A DNA stretch of 12,276 bases. Origin: an uncultured Lachnospiraceae bacterium (GTDB lineage Bacteria; Bacillota; Clostridia; Lachnospirales; Lachnospiraceae). Positions 7,527 through 12,276 of the stretch are shown one piece after another; positions within the stretch are counted from its first letter, which is position 1, and each line of letters begins with the position of its first letter. Under the pieces are notes generated by a model that saw only the letters and a list, made by a program, of their open reading frames with translations, was not told the DNA's origin and made no database searches. Both the position numbers and the translations under genes were made by a program. Where the stretch lies: positions 1-12,276 of the forward strand of contig CAJTPO010000075.1 of assembly GCA_910578115.1 (NCBI GenBank), read 5' to 3'.

Positions 7527-9929
7527 TCATTCCCCTGCCTTTCCCATCACAACTCTGACCCGGTGCATTGTTCCGCTCTTCATAAGAGGAATCCGCTCCG
7601 TCTTTTCGCCGTCAAGATACAATTCTTTCACGCCTTTCATTACCCCCTGGGGATTGACTACCTCTATCTCATATGTAACGCCCCGCCATTGCCTGGTTAC
7701 GCTGAAGTGATCCCAGTCCCCGGGCACGCAGGGGTCTATCTCCAACTCCTCAAACCCCGGGCGCACGCCCAATATATACCGCGTAGCGGCAAAATAGGCC
7801 CAGCCCCCGCTTCCGGTCATAAAGGGATGCCTTGCGCGCCCATGGGCCGAATGGTCTTTTCCCATAATAAACTGACAATACGAATAGGGCTCCGCTTCCC
7901 TTATCTCTATTTTATCATTTTGCCAGTAGGGACACAAGGCATTATAGAATTTCATGGCCCGGTCGCCTCTTCCAAGCCTGCATTCCGCCGCCCAGGCCCA
8001 GGGATTGGGATGGGAAAAAACCGCTCCGTTTTCCTTGACCCCCGGATAGACCCTGGTGACAAAACCGATATCATCGTCCGGCACCGTATAAGAAGGGGCG
8101 TTCAGCATCAGGCCCCAGGGCGTATAGAGATACTCGTCCACACTGTCCATGGCGCGGCGGCCCCTCTCTTCCTCCGCCGCGCCGGAAAGGACTGCCCAGG
8201 CATTGGATTCCAGATGGACCCTTCCTTCCCTGTCCTGATGGGTTCCGATCTTTTTCCCGTTTTTCGTGATGCCCCGGATAAACCATTGGCCGTCCCAGAG
8301 TTCCTCATCGCAGATCTTTTTCACCTGCTCCGCCATCTTCCGATAGGACGCCGCATCCTCCGACCTGCCCAGGTACCCGGCCAGCTCTATGAAATGATCC
8401 AGCGCCCAGTAATGCAGGAAGGAAACCATGGCGCTCTCGCCGCCGCCCAGATTCAGACAATCATTCCAATCCGCGCGCAGCCCCTTGCAGATGCCATGTT
8501 CTCCTACCTGCCTGGCAGAAAAGTCCAGAATCCGCTTCATATGCTCATAGACCGTTCCCTCTCCGCCGTCCGCGTAGGTAACCAGCTGATCCACAAATCC
8601 GGTCTCTCCCGTCTCCTTGATATACTCCACAATGGACGGGATCAGCCACAGCGCATCGTTTGCGCAGGCATCCGCCAGTCCATGCACCATATTGTCCCTG
8701 TCCGGAGCCGGAATCACGGTAGGGGACTTGAAGGGTTTCTGCTCTGTTTTCGGCTGAAACCACTCCGGCTGAAACAGATGCAGCCCATACCCGTCCGAGA
8801 CAAGCCCCTGGAGCAGTTCCAGAATACGCTGCCGGCACTTTTCCGGATTGGAATGGGGGATCGTCATGGCGTCCTGTGCCGTATCCCGATAGCCAAGGCC
8901 GACCCTTCCCCCCACCTCAATGAAGGATGCAAAACGGGAAAACATCACATTGATTTCCGACTGATAAAGCGTCCACAGATTAATCAATGTATTCATGCCT
9001 TCATTGGGGGTCTGAATCTGCAGTTTCTCCAGTTTCGCGTCCCAGAAGGCCCGCAGCTTCTCATAAGCCCTGTCCGCCGCCTCCGGCGCGGCGTATCTTT
9101 GACGCGCTTTCTTCCCCTCTTCTCTGTCCCCTTCTCCCAACAGGAACAGAATCCTGACCTCCTGGCCGGGCTCCAACCGGATATTTTTCTGTAAAGAGCC
9201 GCAGTGATTGTTTCCCAACTCATAAGAGCCGCCGCATTGTCCCTTCTCCACGGACACAGGATTGTTCTCCGTCCTGTAGCTGCCGATAAACCGGTCCCGC
9301 AGACAGTCAAATCCATCCGGCTCCTCATTCATGGTAAAATATTGAAAACCGAATTCCTCGTAAAACAGATCACATTCAATCACTCCGTCCTCATAAGAGG
9401 AGCCGGAGCAGTACAGACTCATCTGGAAATTCTGGTTGTCAATGGCAATATGATGGAAAGAGAATTCACAATAACTGAACAAACTCAAATCCCTGGGCCT
9501 GGTATCCTCATTCTTCACCACCACATCCCACAGTTCCAGCTTGTCCCCCAATGGCACGGAAAGCGTCTGCTTCGCCCGTATTTTATCATAGCAGCACTCA
9601 TACACCGTGTAGGACATCCCATGACGGCAGACATATTCCGCCTGATCCAGGGGTTTCCCCACCGGCTGCCAGGAAATACTCCAATAGTCTTCGCTGTCAT
9701 TGTCCCTGAGATACACATAATGCCCCGGCCTGTCCATAGGCACGCTGTTTCCCCGGAATCTCGTAATCCTGTGATACTCCGGGGTCTTGTAGAAAAGGTA
9801 GCCTCCCGCCGTATGGTTTACCACTGCGCAGAGATCTTCCACCCCCAGATAATTAGTCCAGGATACCGGCAAATCCACCCTGTCAATTACATACTCCCGA
9901 TTTTCATTATCAAAATGGCCATATTTCAT
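7527..9929 (-). CDS. chbP: GH94 phosphorylase, probable N,N'-diacetylchitobiose phosphorylase
   Basis: An 800-residue inverting phosphorylase. The predicted reaction is GlcNAc-beta-1,4-GlcNAc plus phosphate giving GlcNAc-1-phosphate and GlcNAc in the cytoplasm, which saves one ATP. The N-terminal beta-sandwich domain opens MKYGHFDNENREYV. The (alpha/alpha)6 barrel carries general acid D490 in GLRADWNDCLNL. H640 and T705 in TGSGGW fit the phosphate site. From memory of the Vibrio chitobiose phosphorylase, the length and segments such as GYRDTAQDA, SPTVIPAP and GRVHLESN match it much better than cellobiose phosphorylases, which have GFRDSNQD. ATG 9929 is chosen because AAGGAGG lies 9 bases upstream. 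The frame stays open for 61 more codons, but that extension lies in the promoter region and lacks family similarity. Substrate specificity is inferred by resemblance. Confidence 0.9.
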   Translation of the reverse strand: MKYGHFDNENREYVIDRVDLPVSWTNYLGVEDLCAVVNHTAGGYLFYKTPEYHRITRFRGNSVPMDRPGHYVYLRDNDSEDYWSISWQPVGKPLDQAEYVCRHGMSYTVYECCYDKIRAKQTLSVPLGDKLELWDVVVKNEDTRPRDLSLFSYCEFSFHHIAIDNQNFQMSLYCSGSSYEDGVIECDLFYEEFGFQYFTMNEEPDGFDCLRDRFIGSYRTENNPVSVEKGQCGGSYELGNNHCGSLQKNIRLEPGQEVRILFLLGEGDREEGKKARQRYAAPEAADRAYEKLRAFWDAKLEKLQIQTPNEGMNTLINLWTLYQSEINVMFSRFASFIEVGGRVGLGYRDTAQDAMTIPHSNPEKCRQRILELLQGLVSDGYGLHLFQPEWFQPKTEQKPFKSPTVIPAPDRDNMVHGLADACANDALWLIPSIVEYIKETGETGFVDQLVTYADGGEGTVYEHMKRILDFSARQVGEHGICKGLRADWNDCLNLGGGESAMVSFLHYWALDHFIELAGYLGRSEDAASYRKMAEQVKKICDEELWDGQWFIRGITKNGKKIGTHQDREGRVHLESNAWAVLSGAAEEERGRRAMDSVDEYLYTPWGLMLNAPSYTVPDDDIGFVTRVYPGVKENGAVFSHPNPWAWAAECRLGRGDRAMKFYNALCPYWQNDKIEIREAEPYSYCQFIMGKDHSAHGRARHPFMTGSGGWAYFAATRYILGVRPGFEELEIDPCVPGDWDHFSVTRQWRGVTYEIEVVNPQGVMKGVKELYLDGEKTERIPLMKSGTMHRVRVVMGKAGE

Positions 9930-9946
9930 CTTTCTCTTCCTCCTTC

Positions 9947-10050
9947 CGCCGAGCCTCTTACAGCCTATCCTCATTATATCCTTTTCCAAAGAGCATTGGA
10001 TATGGATAAGTATGCGAATATTTGTCTTTTCTTGGGAAGTCAACTCGGCG
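9947..10050. repeat. Inverted 7-bp repeat flanking the chbP promoter
   Basis: CGCCGAG at 9947-9953 and its exact inverse CTCGGCG at 10044-10050 lie on either side of the chbP -10 region, about 90 bases apart. They could be paired sites for a looping regulator or a long-range RNA pairing. Two 7-mers at this distance could also arise by chance. Confidence 0.3.
9973..10008 (-). promoter_or_regulatory. chbP: chbP promoter with operator-like repeats over a weak -35
   Basis: A perfect -10 box TATAAT (9978-9973) lies 43 bases before the chbP start, predicting transcription from about 9966. At the expected -35 position (10001-9996) the minus strand reads ATCCAA, which does not resemble TTGACA. Instead there is an inverted repeat TCCAA-N6-TTGGA (9985-10000) and a tandem TATCCA TATCCA (10008-9997). 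A perfect -10 with a poor -35 is typical of activator-dependent promoters, and the YesN-type regulator of this locus is the obvious candidate. An alternative -35 TTGACT lies farther upstream but lacks a matching -10. Confidence 0.55.
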
Positions 10051-10093
10051 CCGTTTTTCCCTGCTTGTACAGCTGGCAGATTTAAGGTGACGG

Positions 10094-10139
10094 AAAAACG
10101 GCGGTATTCCATAGCCTTTTAGGTTTATGAAATACCGCC
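10094..10139 (-). terminator. Terminator after kptA, separating it from the sugar operon
   Basis: Two 14-base arms (10100-10113 and 10126-10139) pair completely in a minus-strand transcript, using one G-U pair. In the plus-strand RNA that position is a C-A mismatch. The loop holds a further CCT/AGG pairing, and G then TTTTT follows the stem on the minus strand. The strand-specific wobble and the T-run show it serves leftward transcription arriving from kptA. Confidence 0.75.
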
Positions 10140-10228
10140 GGTACAGTGTTTTTTCCTAAATATTCAGGAGAAATATGCAGGCCATTGTAACATGGAGGTA
10201 GGGGAATGTCCAGGAATTTAAGATAAAA

Positions 10229-10774
10229 TTATTGCATTTTTCTGATGTATCTACTGGGTACTGCATCTGCCAGCCATACTTTTTCATTGCCTAAGTAAAA
10301 TTTTATTCCGTCATTCCATGCCGTTTTTGCATCAATAATTAATATACATGGCTTATCATCATGGCGCTTTCCTACATTTTCAGCAGTCTCGATGTCTTGT
10401 GATAAATGAACATATTGCCTGCTTTGGGGTAATAAGCCATTTTTACTAATTGATTCTACAAATCGCCTTGCTGTACCATGATACAAAACATTTGGCGGCA
10501 TTTTGTCTTTTTTTAATATCTTCATCGGCATAGAATGTCCATAAAATGCCCTGATTTTTCCACCTACAAGTTCATGGCGTTTCTTCTCAGACTTTTCAAT
10601 CATCTCATGCAAATCTGCTTCACAAATGTTGCTCCATTGATCGGTCCTATGTAATGCATCTAAAAGCTGCTCAACTGGAACCCAGCCTTCTTCATTCATT
10701 TCCAGTTCATATTCCCATGGAGCATGACGCAGAGCATAAGAAATTTCTTTACTCAATTCTTCCAACTTATTCAT
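10229..10774 (-). CDS. kptA: RNA 2'-phosphotransferase, Tpt1/KptA family
   Basis: A 181-residue protein of the usual KptA length. The family transfers an internal 2'-phosphate from RNA to NAD+, releasing nicotinamide and ADP-ribose 1'',2''-cyclic phosphate. The residues matching the essential set of yeast Tpt1 are present: R16-H17 in SYALRHAP, R75 in IRAFYGHS and R119 in the SRQYVHLS segment. The LYHGT motif (97-101) marks the NAD+-binding half. ATG 10774 has GAGGT about 8 bases upstream. The gene is more AT-rich than the sugar operon. An upstream open frame ends inside its first codons. Bacteria lack a known tRNA-splicing route needing this step, so its job is unclear. RNA repair or removal of a 2'-phosphate or NAD-linked mark are options. 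Confidence 0.93.
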   Translation of the reverse strand: MNKLEELSKEISYALRHAPWEYELEMNEEGWVPVEQLLDALHRTDQWSNICEADLHEMIEKSEKKRHELVGGKIRAFYGHSMPMKILKKDKMPPNVLYHGTARRFVESISKNGLLPQSRQYVHLSQDIETAENVGKRHDDKPCILIIDAKTAWNDGIKFYLGNEKVWLADAVPSRYIRKMQ

Positions 10775-10892
10775 CTTCTATTACCTCATCTCCTTGAGTT
10801 ATAAATTGAAACATACCAACTCCATCCATGCCCAGAATGCCACCTACACTATGGTAGTGTTCTGCATGGTGATGCAGTGCTGTTTTCCCTGT
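10767..10892 (-). pseudogene. His-rich 41-codon open frame overlapping the kptA start; probable gene remnant
   Basis: Between a TAA at 10895-10893 and a TAA at 10769-10767 the minus strand is open for 41 codons, and its stop lies inside the first codons of kptA, the arrangement seen in coupled operon genes. The predicted peptide contains LHHHAEHYHSVGG and then MDGVGMFQFITQGDE, which reads like protein rather than noise. No plausible start lies at the 5' end. The only in-frame ATGs leave 20 residues or fewer. A neighbouring frame past an A-rich run continues upstream, so a frameshift is possible. I do not recognise the family. It is either the eroded 3' end of a lost gene or a chance frame. 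Confidence 0.4.
10846..10877. repeat. Two adjacent hairpins upstream of kptA
   Basis: ACACTA-TGG-TAGTGT (10846-10860) and CTGCAT-GGTG-ATGCAG (10862-10877) are two perfect 6-bp inverted repeats separated by a single base, between the transglutaminase stop and kptA. In the minus-strand message they would form tandem hairpins in front of kptA. They also fall within the His-rich remnant, so they may merely reflect its codons. Confidence 0.5.
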
Positions 10893-10912
10893 TTATCCGA
10901 TTTTCTTTTTTA

Positions 10913-11632
10913 TTACCGTTGTAATGTGGCCTTGCCCCTAATTTTTGCAATATTCATAGTCATAATATGTCGTCCGATATGAATGTATAAAAAATGTTTG
11001 ATGATACATATCTCCTGTTTATGTTGCGAAAAGAATTCGTCTGGCGATGCATACAAGCCAAAATCAAAAGCAACCGCTTCTCTTTGAATAAAAGTATCGT
11101 TTCCCTTCCAATCAATAGGAGGATTTTCAAAACAGTTTGTTGCAACAGCATATCCCTTAAATAAACCTTTTTGATTCGGATATTTTTGTTGCAATGCTGA
11201 TAAGTATTTTTTGTCTAAGATAACCCCCTCTAAAGAAACCCATGTTGTTCCATAATATACTTCTACCCATGTATGCAAGATATATTGTGGTGCCAATTTT
11301 GCAATTATTCCACTTGTTGCACCTTTTTGGAAATCTTTTGTGACTTTAGATGCATGTAAACGACATGGAATATTGACAGCTCTCAATAAAGCCATAAGCA
11401 AAGTAGATTTTGTATTACATTGTCCAATACCATCCTTTAAGACTTCGGCAGCAGAAAGAGTATCATCAGCATTATACCCAAACAGTATCTTGTTCTGGAC
11501 AAAATCATAAATAGCATCTATTTTGGAGAAATTATCAAGTTTATTCCAACCGTTTACTTGAACCAAAGATTTTATCGAATCCGAGTTGTAGTTTACCATT
11601 TCTGTTTCCTGTAAAAATCGTTGTTCCATCAT
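10913..11632 (-). CDS. Transglutaminase-like (papain-fold) domain protein
   Basis: A 239-residue soluble protein with the transglutaminase-like core. The helix-leading catalytic Cys is C72 in DGIGQCNTKSTLLMALL, followed by His H120 in ILHTWVEVYY. The third position, usually Asp in a DPT-like motif, falls at WVSLEGVILD, so E135 or D140 would complete the triad. There is no signal peptide or membrane segment, which suggests a cytoplasmic enzyme, though family members range from peptidases to crosslinkers and the substrate is unknown. ATG 11632 has AGGAGGT 6 bases upstream, and a second ATG follows immediately. It starts 29 bases after the stop of a truncated regulator frame and lies upstream of kptA on the same strand, so the two may share a transcript. 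Confidence 0.8.
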   Translation of the reverse strand: MMEQRFLQETEMVNYNSDSIKSLVQVNGWNKLDNFSKIDAIYDFVQNKILFGYNADDTLSAAEVLKDGIGQCNTKSTLLMALLRAVNIPCRLHASKVTKDFQKGATSGIIAKLAPQYILHTWVEVYYGTTWVSLEGVILDKKYLSALQQKYPNQKGLFKGYAVATNCFENPPIDWKGNDTFIQREAVAFDFGLYASPDEFFSQHKQEICIIKHFLYIHIGRHIMTMNIAKIRGKATLQR

Positions 11633-11661
11633 CGTTTCACCTCCTGGCTAAAATGATATTC

Positions 11662-11805
11662 CTATAAGTTTTTGCCCGCTGCATTAATATCTAATAATCC
11701 ATCTAAACTCAAAAAAAGTTGCAGCATCCAATGGCGATGGTTTTCTGCACTTATGCGATTTGTAAGTGCCCCTATTCTGTCAGTATGCCAATATATATAA
11801 TTCAC
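11662..11805 (-). pseudogene. Truncated N-terminal fragment resembling an AraC-family regulator
   Basis: A 47-codon frame from GTG 11805 to TAG. Its product contains WHTDRIGALTNRI, then ENHRHWMLQLFLSLDG, then LDI and AAGK, which resembles the start of the cupin-like sensor domain of AraC-type regulators. No AraC helix-turn-helix follows, because the next gene begins 29 bases after the stop. The real proteins are several times longer, so this is best read as the surviving 5' end of a regulator gene whose remainder was lost. AAGGAAGG lies upstream and a consensus promoter stands about 45 bases before the GTG, so it is probably still transcribed and translated. The family assignment is from pattern memory and is tentative. 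Confidence 0.45.
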
Positions 11806-11851
11806 AATAACTTTATCCTTCCTTTGGGTAATGACTTGTTACACACCTCAA

Positions 11852-11880
11852 ATTATAACTCTATTTGCAATATTTTTCAA
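11852..11880 (-). promoter_or_regulatory. Sigma-A-type promoter for the truncated regulator, transglutaminase and kptA
   Basis: On the minus strand TTGAAA (11880-11875) and a perfect TATAAT (11857-11852) are exactly 17 bases apart. Transcription would begin near 11845 and read through the 47-codon regulator fragment, the transglutaminase gene and kptA to the terminator at 10094-10139. It is the best promoter match by eye in the AT-rich region. Confidence 0.7.
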
Positions 11881-11940
11881 TGTTCTCACAATTGGATCAC
11901 GAAATAAAGTACTACTTAAATATAAAATAGTGTTTCGTTC

Positions 11941-12081
11941 TCATATTCCACCCCGAAATGTAAAACAATTTTGAGCTGTCCCCAGCAGCAGAGTAAGACC
12001 CGCAGGCCAGTCATTGTACTCCCCTATAGTCGCCACCGGCTGTCCAAGCGAATACCAACGGCGGGGTTTATCCGAATGAAA
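11941..12081 (-). other. Unassigned minus-strand open frame without start, 46 codons
   Basis: Open between TGA codons, with a GC-rich, protein-like composition (RRWYSLGQPVATIGEYNDWP in its middle) and no start codon at its 5' end. It overlaps the plus-strand frame at 12030-12266, so at most one of the two is likely to be real coding sequence across the shared bases. I do not recognise it. It may be a fragment of a mobile-element gene or an antisense shadow. Confidence 0.25.
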
Positions 12082-12266
12082 TCAAGGCCCTGCAAAAAGA
12101 TTATGCGGACTTATGGGGGCCGCTTTCCGAACTGCTGGAGATGCTTCCGGCGAGTGTGGCTACACTTGCCCTGCTTGCCGCTAACGCACTCCATCGGAAA
12201 CGCCGTGAAAAAACGGAGGCGTCGTTTGCCCAGCATCCTTGTCAAATGGAGTATAATAGACAATAA
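12030..12266 (+). pseudogene. Plus-strand C-terminal coding fragment, unknown family
   Basis: The only plus-strand frame that looks coding. It runs 78 codons from just after a TAG (12027-12029) to a TAA at 12264-12266, with no start codon near its beginning. The peptide has an amphipathic and hydrophobic middle (LWGPLSELLEMLP, then ATLALLAANAL), a basic patch (HRKRREK) and a polar tail ending MEYNRQ. Its GC content is higher than the AT-rich DNA just upstream, so a rearrangement junction probably lies near 11940-12030. I do not recognise the family. A decayed mobile-element gene is possible from context only. A TATAAT at 12252-12257 near its end might serve a gene beyond the window. Confidence 0.4.
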
Positions 12267-12276
12267 AGAACATTTC

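Noticed and set aside
7431..9194. A 587-codon plus-strand open frame antisense to chbP
   Set aside because: It is a by-product of the codon bias of the GC-rich chbP gene on the other strand. Its product is low-complexity, rich in Pro, His and Arg, and has no recognisable domain or ribosome binding site.
9930..10112. 61-codon N-terminal extension of chbP
   Set aside because: It spans the likely promoter, has no family similarity, and the ATG at 9929 has an excellent ribosome binding site and the standard GH94 N-terminus.
10794..10982. 62-codon plus-strand frame between kptA and the transglutaminase gene
   Set aside because: It opposes the reading frames of the flanking genes and the His-rich remnant, has no ribosome binding site and looks like random AT-rich translation.
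11684..11712. TTGAGT-17-TATTAA as a promoter directly before the transglutaminase gene
   Set aside because: Both boxes match poorly and lie within the regulator fragment; the TTGAAA-17-TATAAT promoter upstream is far better.

Overview
The window looks like chromosomal DNA of a Gram-positive gut-type Clostridium relative, most plausibly Lachnospiraceae. The reasons are a GC-rich but Firmicutes-style operon, strong AGGAGG-type ribosome binding sites, a CUT1 sugar ABC transporter without its own ATPase, and a YesM/YesN-type two-component system. This assignment rests on gene style only. All well-supported genes lie on the minus strand, so transcription runs from high to low coordinates.

Region 1 (about 9980 down to 10) is one catabolic locus bounded by a terminator on each side. 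In transcription order it holds a GH94 phosphorylase closely resembling N,N'-diacetylchitobiose phosphorylase (chbP, 9929-7527), an alpha-D-phosphohexomutase (7525-6107), a YesM-type sensor histidine kinase (6107-4326), a sugar-binding lipoprotein (4184-2820), two sugar permeases (2740-1853 and 1841-957) and a YesN/AraC-type response regulator (884-99). Proposed logic: the binding protein and permeases import a disaccharide, probably GlcNAc-beta-1,4-GlcNAc. The phosphorylase then splits it with inorganic phosphate into GlcNAc-1-phosphate and GlcNAc, and the mutase makes GlcNAc-6-phosphate. The kinase and regulator, at opposite sides of the transporter genes, would sense extracellular sugar and switch the locus on. 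A promoter precedes chbP, a second canonical one lies just before the binding-protein gene, and a hairpin separates that gene from the permeases. No transporter ATPase, GlcNAc kinase, deacetylase or deaminase is present here.

Region 2 (about 10140-11880) is clearly more AT-rich and carries kptA (RNA 2'-phosphotransferase) and a transglutaminase-like protein, both minus strand. They appear to be read from a consensus promoter at 11880-11852. Between and before them are short open frames that look like gene remnants: a 47-codon piece resembling the N-terminal part of an AraC-family regulator, and a 41-codon His-rich frame that overlaps the kptA start.

Region 3 (about 11940-12276) turns GC-rich again and holds only fragments without starts: a plus-strand 78-codon C-terminal frame and an overlapping antisense frame of 46 codons. 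It is probably an eroded accessory element running out of the window. I found no tRNA, rRNA, CRISPR array or intact insertion sequence.
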